Source of the DNA: Flavobacteriales bacterium UBA1531
GTDB lineage: Bacteria; Bacteroidota; Bacteroidia; Flavobacteriales_D; Sanyastnellaceae
Length of the DNA: 28,607 bases
Direction: 5' to 3'
Assembly (NCBI GenBank): GCA_002323795.1
Contig: DCPZ01000061.1
Coordinates: 1 to 28,607 of the forward strand
A program made the translations under genes and the position numbers. Below the pieces are notes generated by a model. That model was not told where the DNA came from. It made no database searches and worked only from the letters and a program-made list of their open reading frames with translations. Positions 8,118 through 15,387 of this stretch are shown piece after piece. Within the stretch, counting starts at the first letter, position 1; each line of letters opens with the position of its first letter.

Positions 8118-8549
8118 TTACAGGTTGTAAACCCGTAAAATTGGGGGGTCCCACTGTGTGCCGTATTGGTGCAAAGGATAGGTCGCTGAGCCCGAAACCA
8201 CTGAACCATCGATGATTAACCACTCGGAGTCTCCGCAGGGATCAGTAAGTATGAGTCCATCATCCGCGACTTCAACCTGGCAATTCGAAGGAATGTCTGC
8301 TGTGGCATGGCGATCCAATGCTACGAATTGATCTAAGGTATAGCGGTATAGGACTATGCCCTGTGATCCGCCGCTTACAAGCACGTGGCCGCTAGGAACG
8401 GAAAGATCAATGTAAGCAGGGAGGTTGACATTGACAGAGAAATCTACCGGCACATACGGAATGTACTGGTCTTGCTCATTGCATCGGGATTGAAGGCAAA
8501 TGATGGGAACAACGGCACAAAACAGGAGGCGATTCAAGGCTGTTTTCAT
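8118..8549 (-). CDS. Rieske-like exported protein lacking the iron-sulfur ligands
   Basis: A 143-residue protein with a hydrophobic N-terminal export signal; C18 or C23 could be a lipidation site but neither has a canonical lipobox. The body resembles a small Bacteroidota family with a Rieske-like fold: GIVLYR and FVALDR, then an insert, then PCGDSEWLIIDGSVVSG and ATYPLHQY, which matches the usual CPC-x-G...FD-x-x-G-x-x-x-x-GPA-x-x-PL-x-x-Y layout. A working Rieske site needs C-x-H and C-x-x-H. Here the first pair is replaced by DRHAT (79-83) and the second is reduced to a single C105, so a [2Fe-2S] cluster is not expected. The start overlaps the tsaB stop by four bases. It is the last gene of the long minus-strand run; function unknown. 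Confidence 0.6.
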   Translation of the reverse strand: MKTALNRLLFCAVVPIICLQSRCNEQDQYIPYVPVDFSVNVNLPAYIDLSVPSGHVLVSGGSQGIVLYRYTLDQFVALDRHATADIPSNCQVEVADDGLILTDPCGDSEWLIIDGSVVSGSATYPLHQYGTQWDPPILRVYNL

Positions 8550-9298
8550 CGGATGGTTTGTTTGCGAAGTCCGAGGGGGTCACGTGGCGTTCCTGCTTGG
8601 AATTCCTTGAGATAACGGGGTTCGAAATATGCCAAGTCAACGAAATCGTTCTCAGCAAAAGCTGACAGTGCCAATTGATGCATGTGTTTCGCGTGGGGAA
8701 AATCAGCCGTAAATGAGCAGTTGGACATGCGATCTCCTATGAGTCGCTGCGTCTTTTCAGCGGCATCTCCTAAAATTAAGACCCCGCTGAAGTCTTCAAA
8801 TGGGGACAGTACAGGAAACAACTCTGTAAGATGTCTCTGAGGTTCAAGGATGAGTGCCCGAGTTGGATCTGCAAAGGCGAGCTTGTTATTCCTCTGAACG
8901 AAACTCGCTGTGTAAACTTCATCTCGTCTGGCATCCATTACGGAGATAATGGTCTCCCAATTTTTCTGACTCTCGGCTGCATATGCTTGCACTTGGAGGC
9001 TGTCAAATGCCATCAGAGGCAATCCATGGGCGTGTGCTATGCCTTTGGCCGTAGAGACCCCAATGCGCAACCCTGTGTAGCTCCCCGGGCCTGAAGACAC
9101 GGCAATGCCTTTGAGCTCGAAAGAAGCAATCCCGTTGGATTGAAGCAGTTCATCAATCATCGGAAGCAGACGTTTGCCGTGTACGTAATTGGATTCTGCA
9201 GCTTTCGCCTCTCCTAACAATGCATCACCGCGAAACAATGCTACGGAACACGAAAGCGTGGACGTTTCGATGGCTAGAATCAGCGGTTGGACTACCAT
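8546..9298 (-). CDS. tsaB: tRNA threonylcarbamoyladenosine synthesis protein TsaB
   Basis: TsaB is the non-catalytic partner of TsaD in making N6-threonylcarbamoyladenosine at position 37 of ANN-decoding tRNAs. The 250-residue protein has the ASKHA-fold start PLILAIETSTLSCSVAL (residues 5-21) and the strongly conserved SSGPGSYTGLRIGVSTAKGI near residues 68-87. Length is typical (about 220-250). It lacks the metal-binding histidine motif of TsaD, which separates it from that paralogue. The start overlaps the end of the membrane-fusion protein gene by seven bases and its stop overlaps the Rieske-like gene by four, so translation of all three is probably coupled. Its place at the end of an efflux and respiratory run appears to be a conserved flavobacterial arrangement (from memory, not tested). 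Confidence 0.93.
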   Translation of the reverse strand: MVVQPLILAIETSTLSCSVALFRGDALLGEAKAAESNYVHGKRLLPMIDELLQSNGIASFELKGIAVSSGPGSYTGLRIGVSTAKGIAHAHGLPLMAFDSLQVQAYAAESQKNWETIISVMDARRDEVYTASFVQRNNKLAFADPTRALILEPQRHLTELFPVLSPFEDFSGVLILGDAAEKTQRLIGDRMSNCSFTADFPHAKHMHQLALSAFAENDFVDLAYFEPRYLKEFQAGTPRDPLGLRKQTIR

Positions 9299-10584
9299 TC
9301 CTCGGCACTTTCTAGATTTTCTTCTACTTCGACCTCGTCGCTGTTCTCTAGCGTGCGTGAAACGGCTTGGTAAGGCCCTGTAATGACCTCTGAATTTTCA
9401 TCTAAACCTGAAGTGATTTCGATGAAACGATTGTCTTGGATTCCGGTTGTGACAACCTTCCACATTGCAATCCCGTTGCTGAAGACAAAGACCCCAAGTT
9501 CCGTTTCATCCTCTTCATCCGCATCCTTTTCACGGGTCGAAACAGCTTGAATGGGAATGGAAATGACTTGGTCGGCTCGACGTGTAAGGATGTCCACTTT
9601 GGCACTCATCCCTGGACGAAATGGTGAAGTATTGTTCGAATCGGTCGAGTCCATGATGGTTGAATAGCTCTCCGATTGAAGCCTGACTTTTACGGAGAAG
9701 TTAGTCACTTGGTCCATTGCGAAACCATTGAGCCCAGCATTCAAAGCGGTGTTCCCAATTTCGGTTACCTCACCAGCAAAGGCTTCGTCGAGGTAGGCGT
9801 CAACTTCAATTTCAGCCGCATCTTTCATGCTAACGCGCACGATGTCACTTTCGTTGACTTCGACATCGACCTCCATGACGGACAGATCTGATACCTTCAT
9901 GACAACTTCTCCAGCGGTAAATCCGTTGCCTTGAACGCTTTCACCGATTTCTTTGACCAGCGCAGTTACCGTGCCTGATTGAGGAGCGAGAAGGGTGGTC
10001 CGAGAGAGATTGTCTCGGGCCTCTTGCACTGAAGCCTCTGCGCTGGAAATGGCGAATTGCGCGCTGCGAATGGATTCACTCGCAGAAGTCAGCGTAGCTT
10101 CGGCGCTGCGAAAATTGGCTTGTGCATTGTCAAAATCGGCTTGGGAAACGACGCCTTGACCGAAGAGTGTTTGTGTGCGTTCCCAGCTTTTAGCCGCTGC
10201 AAAGAATTGCGCATCTGCCTGAGCATGTTGGGCTCGGGCTGAAGCCAGATTGGATCGTGCGCTATTGGCAGCGGCCTCTGCCCGGTTCAATGCCGCCTCA
10301 TACAAATCCGGATTGATTTGAACGAGTAGATCACCTTCAGTCACCTGGTCACCTTCTTTGACCGGGAGAGCAATGATTTGCCCACTCACTTCGGCGGTAA
10401 TGTTCACTTCTACTTCAGGTTGAATTTTGCCTGAAGCCGATACCCGCTCTACGATGGTCCGAATTTTGACCTGTTCTGTTTGCACCGAGATTGCCTCAGT
10501 CCCACCTCCAAACCATTTTGCAGCGACAATCAATGCGACGATCACGAAGGAGACAATGATCCAAAAAGCCTTATTGAATTTCAT
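9292..10584 (-). CDS. Periplasmic adaptor (membrane-fusion) protein of an efflux system
   Basis: A 430-residue HlyD/AcrA/MacA-family adaptor that would bridge an inner-membrane pump to TolC. It has one N-terminal membrane anchor (about 7-26), a first biotinyl-lipoyl half near residues 60-90 (SGQIIALPVKEGDQVTEGDL), a long alanine-rich coiled-coil hairpin at about 95-195, the second lipoyl half (TTLLAPQSGTVTALVKEIGE) near 200, then beta-barrel and membrane-proximal domains. The last 25 residues are strongly acidic (EEE and DEVEVEENLE). A TolC-family gene lies nine bases upstream on the same strand, but no MacB, RND or other pump subunit is present, so the energy source is unknown. MacA-like use with an ABC permease elsewhere is the most likely option. 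Confidence 0.9.
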   Translation of the reverse strand: MKFNKAFWIIVSFVIVALIVAAKWFGGGTEAISVQTEQVKIRTIVERVSASGKIQPEVEVNITAEVSGQIIALPVKEGDQVTEGDLLVQINPDLYEAALNRAEAAANSARSNLASARAQHAQADAQFFAAAKSWERTQTLFGQGVVSQADFDNAQANFRSAEATLTSASESIRSAQFAISSAEASVQEARDNLSRTTLLAPQSGTVTALVKEIGESVQGNGFTAGEVVMKVSDLSVMEVDVEVNESDIVRVSMKDAAEIEVDAYLDEAFAGEVTEIGNTALNAGLNGFAMDQVTNFSVKVRLQSESYSTIMDSTDSNNTSPFRPGMSAKVDILTRRADQVISIPIQAVSTREKDADEEDETELGVFVFSNGIAMWKVVTTGIQDNRFIEITSGLDENSEVITGPYQAVSRTLENSDEVEVEENLESAEEW

Positions 10585-10593
10585 GAAGATGAT

Positions 10594-12099
10594 TTATCGG
10601 AAGGTCAAGGGTTGTCCCATGTAAAAGTCGAGGATTCTACTCTTGAACGCGAGGTCGTATTTCGAACGCAAAGCATTTACGCGTGCATTGTCTAGCCTGG
10701 TCCGTGCATCGGCGTAATCAATTGCCGTGGCTGCGCCAGCTTCATAGCGCTGCTCAGTATTTTTAAATGCGCGCTCGGAAGCAATGAGTGCAGACTCTTG
10801 TGCAACTGTATTCTGAGCTGAAGCTCGAGCATCTGCCCAAGCAGACTCGATACTAGTGGTCAATGTTTGTCGCACCTGCTCCAGTTGGTACTGAGCGCGG
10901 AGAACACCAACCTCAGCTTGTTCGATGGAAGACTCAACTCCAAAATTATTGAAGATTGGAATACTCATCGAAAAGAAGACACTCTGATTGTAGTTCTGAT
11001 TGATTTGATCGTTGAATGGGGTGGTGATAAATTGGTAGATCTCTTGTTGAGCTACGAGGTCATAGGCTGTGCTATCATCCACGACAAGCGATCCCAGGAC
11101 AAAGTCTTCTGTTGTCGGATCTCCAGTGATCGAACGGGAGGCTCCTGAGTATCCTGTACCAACATTGTAGCTTGCGAATATTCGCGGATAGCGTCCACTT
11201 TTTGCAAGGTTTAGGCCAATGCCAGCGTCTTCTACTTGATATTGTGCTTGCACGATTTCAGGAAACGAAGCCAAGGCGTGTCCAACGGCTGCGTCAGGTG
11301 AAGACGGAAGGTTGTTGCGCGCTAGGTCTTCATCTGAAGGGCGCACGATTTGAAATTCTTCTGTCTCTGAAGCAGGAAGTTGAAGGAGCTGTACAAGGTT
11401 CAATTTTGCCAACCCAAGCGCATTTTGCGTGCTCACAATGGTGGCCTCATCGGATGCCAATTGAGCTTCCACATCAAATAAATCAAAAGCTGCTGCTGCT
11501 CCGGCATTGACCAAACTTTGTATGCGTTCAACTTGACGTGCGGTTGCCTCTCTGTTGATGACAGCGACCCGCACAAATTCCTCTTGAAAAAGCACATTAA
11601 GGTAAGCCCCAGCAATGGTTAAAACCACATTGTTCTCGGCGATCTCACGGCTGGAAAGCGCAGATTTCTGGGCGAGTTTTGCCCTTTTGAGATTGAGGTG
11701 GTTTTGGAATCCGTTGAATAAAACCATTCCTGTGGAAACGCCAAAGCTATTGGATCGGATTGCAGAGGACTCGACAAATTGGTTGGTAAAAGGGTCTATG
11801 GTGCGCCCAAAGTTGTATCCATGCGATAAATTCCCATTCACATTGGGCAAGAAAGCCCCAATGGCGGATTGATTTCCAATGTCTGCGCTTACTTCTCCCA
11901 GTTGGCCGAGTTTGATTTGGATGTTATGCTCAAATGCATGGTCGAGGCATTGCTGCAACGACCAAGATTTTTGAGCAGAACCGACTTTTGGAAGGCAAAT
12001 ACACACGGCCAGAAAAAACAAGAAAAGCGCGATGGCCGGGGTGCTGGAAATTCGTCTAAGCATAGCCAAAAGTAAAGCAATGCGGACTCTCTGCGCCAT
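10594..12099 (-). CDS. TolC-family outer-membrane efflux protein
   Basis: This protein would form the trimeric outer-membrane and periplasmic tunnel for the adaptor encoded just downstream. After a signal peptide ending near VGSAQ, it begins WSLQQCLDHAFEHNIQIK, the usual first helix of TolC proteins, followed by two repeats of alternating helices and strands; GRTIDPFTNQF and the FGVSTGMVLFNGF strand are typical. The frame is open up to 12204, which would overlap the upstream OmpA-like gene by 101 bases. ATG 12099 (MAQRVRIALLL) starts five bases after that gene's stop and gives 501 residues; ATG 12063 is a second option closer to the signal peptide. It lies nine bases before the adaptor gene. 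Transported substrate unknown. Confidence 0.9.
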   Translation of the reverse strand: MAQRVRIALLLAMLRRISSTPAIALFLFFLAVCICLPKVGSAQKSWSLQQCLDHAFEHNIQIKLGQLGEVSADIGNQSAIGAFLPNVNGNLSHGYNFGRTIDPFTNQFVESSAIRSNSFGVSTGMVLFNGFQNHLNLKRAKLAQKSALSSREIAENNVVLTIAGAYLNVLFQEEFVRVAVINREATARQVERIQSLVNAGAAAAFDLFDVEAQLASDEATIVSTQNALGLAKLNLVQLLQLPASETEEFQIVRPSDEDLARNNLPSSPDAAVGHALASFPEIVQAQYQVEDAGIGLNLAKSGRYPRIFASYNVGTGYSGASRSITGDPTTEDFVLGSLVVDDSTAYDLVAQQEIYQFITTPFNDQINQNYNQSVFFSMSIPIFNNFGVESSIEQAEVGVLRAQYQLEQVRQTLTTSIESAWADARASAQNTVAQESALIASERAFKNTEQRYEAGAATAIDYADARTRLDNARVNALRSKYDLAFKSRILDFYMGQPLTFR

Positions 12100-12103
12100 T
12101 TTG

Positions 12104-12868
12104 TCAATAATTGGTAACCCGGACGCTGATGCGCTGCGCAGCTTCGGCTTCCTCAATGGTTCGTGGCTCTGAGATCCCTGATGTTCTATTCGGGAGCTGT
12201 TCAATGGCCAAGCGAGCCGCTCCTATTCCCGAACTGACCAAATATTCAAAGACGGCTCGGGCACGTTTTCTTCGAGCCATTCCTGCATCAATGGAAGGTT
12301 GAGTGAAGCCATGGGAGCTTTCAATGGCGATGGTCAACGTGGGGTTCACTTCCATAAACTTGAGTAAAGCTTGAAGGGTAGGAATGGAGGAGAAGTAGAG
12401 TTCATTCGTTCCGGGATAGAATACGATGGGTTCCAATTCTACTTTTAAGCCAATGGAGAGGGGCATGAGCCGCAGCGTGTCAGATTCAACATTCGGATCC
12501 GCGTAAACGCGGTCACTGAACATCATGTAGTCCGGTTCCACGCAGATGCGCGTATAACGTCGTTGCGGTTGCAGTTTCAGTATGGTGTCTTCGTGAATGT
12601 GCAAGGAAACAGGTTTCCGAGGGTTCAAACCTTCAATGGTCAGCTCGACGTCTAACGGCCGACAGTTTACTGAATTTTGAACCCTCCAAGTCTGCTCAAT
12701 CGGATCATCGGTAACCGCTTCCGAATCGAGCCAAGGGCTTCGTTCGACGGTAAATTGTGCTGAAAGTTCCGTGCTCAAGAACAATGCGCAGGCGACCATC
12801 AGCATGCTGCGCTGTGCTCGAAATGTCGAAGCAGTTTTGGCTGGACCTGAAGAGATTTTTCTTGGCAT
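12104..12868 (-). CDS. OmpA-like C-terminal domain protein
   Basis: A 254-residue exported protein. A basic N-terminus and hydrophobic stretch (MLMVACALFLSTELSAQ at 22-38) form the signal peptide, so M22 is an alternative start. Residues about 45-140 are an unassigned beta-rich region. Residues about 148-254 fit the OmpA/MotB peptidoglycan-binding fold: PIVFYPGTNELYFSS, then NPTLTIAIESS, ARRKRARAVFEYLVSSGI and a final AQRISVRV strand. The usual GHTD motif is replaced by SSHGFTQ, so peptidoglycan binding is uncertain. It lies between the small CxxC protein and TolC with gaps of two and four bases, so it is probably translated with both and may anchor the efflux apparatus to the wall; that role is inference. 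Confidence 0.72.
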   Translation of the reverse strand: MPRKISSGPAKTASTFRAQRSMLMVACALFLSTELSAQFTVERSPWLDSEAVTDDPIEQTWRVQNSVNCRPLDVELTIEGLNPRKPVSLHIHEDTILKLQPQRRYTRICVEPDYMMFSDRVYADPNVESDTLRLMPLSIGLKVELEPIVFYPGTNELYFSSIPTLQALLKFMEVNPTLTIAIESSHGFTQPSIDAGMARRKRARAVFEYLVSSGIGAARLAIEQLPNRTSGISEPRTIEEAEAAQRISVRVTNY

Positions 12869-12870
12869 TT

Positions 12871-13119
12871 TTATGAAGCAGAATCAGCTTTCCACTTCTT
12901 ATAAATTACAAAGAAAAGGGCGGATAACAAAACGTACGGCACCGCCATCAAGTAAAGAATTCCTTTGTTCAGTCCGGCGCCTAAGCCGCCATCTTCGGCA
13001 CTGTCTTCAGCCACGGCCTTGCACATGACACATTGCGCTTCAGCAGGATTGGCCCAAGTAATGAGCAGCACAGCAACGAATAATGCGCTTACCAGTTTGA
13101 TGTAGGACGGGGATTTCAT
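12871..13119 (-). CDS. Small CxxC membrane protein of the cytochrome oxidase locus
   Basis: An 82-residue protein with a signal peptide (cleavage likely after AEA at 26-28), immediately followed by C30-x-x-C33 (QCVMCKA), an acidic and glycine-rich linker (EDGGLGAGLNKG), one membrane helix at about 53-72 and a basic end (YKKWK). The frame is open up to 13350 but would overlap the DUF420 gene; M at 13119 is the start consistent with the signal peptide. Similar small proteins sit beside DUF420 and Sco genes in other Bacteroidota as I recall them. A CxxC on the outer face beside copper-delivery genes suggests copper binding or thiol redox chemistry during cytochrome oxidase assembly, but function is not established. 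Confidence 0.75.
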   Translation of the reverse strand: MKSPSYIKLVSALFVAVLLITWANPAEAQCVMCKAVAEDSAEDGGLGAGLNKGILYLMAVPYVLLSALFFVIYKKWKADSAS

Positions 13120-13136
13120 GGATACTGCTAGTCGGA

Positions 13137-13676
13137 TCAATGGGGGTAATAAGGCGATATCATCCAATAAACAATGACTCCGGTTGCAGTGACGTACAAC
13201 CAAATGGGCCACGTGATTTTTGCGATTTTCCTGTGTTTTTCGACTTGCATTCCCAAGCCACGCACATACGTGAAGAGAACCAGCGGGATGATGCCTGTGG
13301 AAAGCAAGATATGAGAGATGAGAATGACGAAATAGACTGTACGCGTCCATCCTTCACCGCCGAATTTGGTTGATTCTGTGGTCAAGTGGAAAGCAACGTA
13401 GCTTACCAAGAATAGCATGCTCAGGATCAAAGCGGTTGTGGTGAATGCACGATGCACTTTGATGTTTTTATTCTTGATTGCGACGAAGGCTCCGATTAGG
13501 GACAGGAAGGCTATGCCGTTGAATATGGCATTCAGTTTTGGGAGAATGTAAAGTGAAGCTTTGACATCATCAGGAAGATTTTCGACCGGGGGAATCAAGA
13601 AAAGGAGAGCGACTGCGACTGGAATCACCACCGCCATCGTCCAAATGAAGCGTTTGATGTTGCGTTCGTTTTCCAT
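13137..13676 (-). CDS. DUF420 membrane protein, cytochrome oxidase assembly (CtaM/YozB family)
   Basis: A 179-residue inner-membrane protein with five predicted helices and the family's internal pattern: LNAIFNGIAFLSLIGAFVAIKNKNIKVHRAF, HLTTESTKFGGEGW and VYFVILISHILLSTGIIPLVL. Conserved histidines in the helices (KVHRAF, YVAFHL, ISHILL, MQVEKHRKIAKI) are the likely functional residues. The Bacillus subtilis member YozB (CtaM) has been linked to making the copper A site of cytochrome c oxidase. Here the gene lies six bases after a Sco-type copper chaperone and 17 bases before the CxxC protein, consistent with the same job. Length is typical. Confidence 0.85.
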   Translation of the reverse strand: MENERNIKRFIWTMAVVIPVAVALLFLIPPVENLPDDVKASLYILPKLNAIFNGIAFLSLIGAFVAIKNKNIKVHRAFTTTALILSMLFLVSYVAFHLTTESTKFGGEGWTRTVYFVILISHILLSTGIIPLVLFTYVRGLGMQVEKHRKIAKITWPIWLYVTATGVIVYWMISPYYPH

Positions 13677-13682
13677 GCGTTT

Positions 13683-14936
13683 TCAGGGGTTAGATTGAGG
13701 AGTAATCCATAGGCGATAGGCATCAGCTAGCAGTTCATCAACTGCTTCTGTACTCGTACCATCGTAATAACCGCGGATGCGATTTTCTGAATCAACGAGA
13801 GCAAAGATATCACTGTGAAATATTCCGCCTGCTGCGGTGTCACTTTCAATTGCTGTAAGAAAATACCCGTTGCGAGCCAGATCGAAGATGTCGCCCTTTT
13901 CGCCAGTGAGCATTTCCCAAACTTGGGGGTTTCTGCCCAATTTCTCCCCGTATTCTTGAAGTTTGGATGGAGTATCGTGCGCGGGGTCAACTGAATGACT
14001 CAACAGCAAAACGTCATCTTGCATGCCACGGCTGATCAATAGTGCTTGAAGCCTGGCCATTTGACTTGACATGATGGGACAAATCGTAGGACATCGCGTG
14101 AAGAAAAAATCGACAATGCGCATGCGTCCAGCCACATCGCGGTGTGAGAATTCGGAGCTGTCAGCTGACATCAGCGCAAATGCCGGCACGGTGTGTCCGG
14201 GTGGCCCTAAAACGGGCAGTGGAGCTTCGCCCGTGAGTTTTTCAAGGGACTTTTTCCGCTCGTAAGCGGCTTCATCCATTTCTTTCTGCAACAAAGCGAT
14301 GTCCTCGACTGCATCTTTGATGGCATCTTCCGAAGCGGCATGGTACACTCCCCGCAAATACCCGCTGCCGTCAACGAGCCAGAGAGTTGCAATGTTATTC
14401 GGTTCTGACTCATCTCGCTGAATCATAAAGGATTCTCTGATCAATGCGTCAATGTCATTTTGGTCGCCGGTCAAAAACTGCCATTTCCCGTCAAATCCAT
14501 TGTAGCGTGTATTCCGATCAACATACTTTTTCAGGATTTCGGGCTGGTCGTACTCCGCGTCAAGGGTGAAGCAGACGGTCATGATGTCATTTTCATCACG
14601 GTACCTAAAATTTGGCCACAGAAGCTGTTTTGTAAATTGTGCAACATGAGCAGCATTGGTGGGGAAGAATGCTGCAATCCAAACCTTTCCTTCCAATGCC
14701 TCAGAGTTGAAGGTGGCACCGTCCTGATTGGTCAGTTCAAACGAGCCTACTCGCTGAGCTTGCTCGGACCACTCTTCCATTGCACCATCGACGGAGTAAT
14801 AGGGCAGCGTGTTGAAGTGATGGTCTCCATCGATGCCCAAAATGAGCAAACCTGTGAGGGGCAGCCCCAACATGATGCTCAAGAGGTAAACGTACTTTTT
14901 GGCTGTATTTGAGCGGTTTTGTTTCACGAGAATCAA
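13683..14936 (-). CDS. Tandem Sco/SenC protein: degenerate plus active-type domain
   Basis: Sco proteins deliver copper to, or reduce thiols at, the copper A site of cytochrome oxidase. Most have one domain (about 200-230 residues); this has 417. After a membrane anchor (about 15-35) come two homologous thioredoxin-fold domains, about 63-217 and 248-412, joined by a charged linker (EMDEAAYERKKSLEKLTGE). The second has the copper ligands C282 and C286 (RCPTICPIM) and H374 (FHSD). Aligning FFPTNAAHVAQ with FFFTRCPTICP, and NIATLWLVD with HSDIFALVD, puts A95, A99 and N181 in the ligand positions of the first domain, so it cannot bind copper in the usual way. Other matching blocks are WQFLTGDQNDID with WEMLTGEKGDIF and YLRGVYHA with RIRGYYDG. 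It is followed by DUF420. Confidence 0.88.
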   Translation of the reverse strand: MILVKQNRSNTAKKYVYLLSIMLGLPLTGLLILGIDGDHHFNTLPYYSVDGAMEEWSEQAQRVGSFELTNQDGATFNSEALEGKVWIAAFFPTNAAHVAQFTKQLLWPNFRYRDENDIMTVCFTLDAEYDQPEILKKYVDRNTRYNGFDGKWQFLTGDQNDIDALIRESFMIQRDESEPNNIATLWLVDGSGYLRGVYHAASEDAIKDAVEDIALLQKEMDEAAYERKKSLEKLTGEAPLPVLGPPGHTVPAFALMSADSSEFSHRDVAGRMRIVDFFFTRCPTICPIMSSQMARLQALLISRGMQDDVLLLSHSVDPAHDTPSKLQEYGEKLGRNPQVWEMLTGEKGDIFDLARNGYFLTAIESDTAAGGIFHSDIFALVDSENRIRGYYDGTSTEAVDELLADAYRLWITPQSNP

Positions 14937-14974
14937 ACCCTTAAAGCAGGGTGAAGTTCACAAGTAAACCGAAA

Positions 14975-15352
14975 TCATTGAAACAGGGTAGAATTGCCAA
15001 GGTGGGCAAAACCCTCTGTAATTGCGATGAAGAGCAAGTAACTGATGAATAACATGTACGGAGCCAAAACGACCTTTTTGAGGTTAGGGCGTTCGTCCCC
15101 GAGGTGCATAAAGACCAACACAATGTAAGCTGCCTTGACCATGGTCAGAATCACGAAGGTCCACTTGATCATGCTCCAAGTGAAGGTCTCGGACCGTTTG
15201 AAATAAACACCCATGATGACTTCTACTGTGGTGAGCAGGGTCAATATGGCGGTCACTTTCCAGACATTTTTACGAATCACCGCACCCTCCTCTTCGCTGT
15301 GGTGAGAATTCAATGCGTAGCTATCGTTCACTATGAGGTCGTCGCGTTCCAT
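14975..15352 (-). CDS. Cytochrome c oxidase subunit IV-like protein
   Basis: A 125-residue membrane protein of the prokaryotic subunit IV (CtaF/CyoD-like) family, a small accessory subunit of heme-copper oxidases. It has a soluble N-terminus with histidines and acids (SHHSEEEG) and three helices at about 31-50, 60-81 and 92-113. The middle segment VILTMVKAAYIVLVFMHLGDE is the family signature (K-A-x-x-I/V...FMHL). It sits between subunit III and the Sco gene with gaps of 35 and 38 bases, as in other Bacteroidota cox loci. The exact symbol is left blank because naming differs between oxidase types. Confidence 0.85.
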   Translation of the reverse strand: MERDDLIVNDSYALNSHHSEEEGAVIRKNVWKVTAILTLLTTVEVIMGVYFKRSETFTWSMIKWTFVILTMVKAAYIVLVFMHLGDERPNLKKVVLAPYMLFISYLLFIAITEGFAHLGNSTLFQ

Positions 15353-15387
15353 GGCTTATGGGGTTGAAGGATTTTTCTTGCGCAGAA

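Noticed and set aside
9630..9650. GTTCGAATC-like string resembling a tRNA T-loop
   Set aside because: It lies within the coding sequence of the membrane-fusion protein and no acceptor or anticodon stems can be formed around it.
12871..13119. Small CxxC protein as a possible exosortase target (signal peptide, then a helix and basic tail)
   Set aside because: The shape is similar to a sorting target, but there is no conserved motif before the helix, almost no mature region to display, and the gene belongs to the oxidase assembly cluster.
12871..13350. 159-residue open frame as the full gene
   Set aside because: The first 77 residues overlap the well-supported DUF420 gene in another frame; the signal peptide begins at the internal ATG at 13119.
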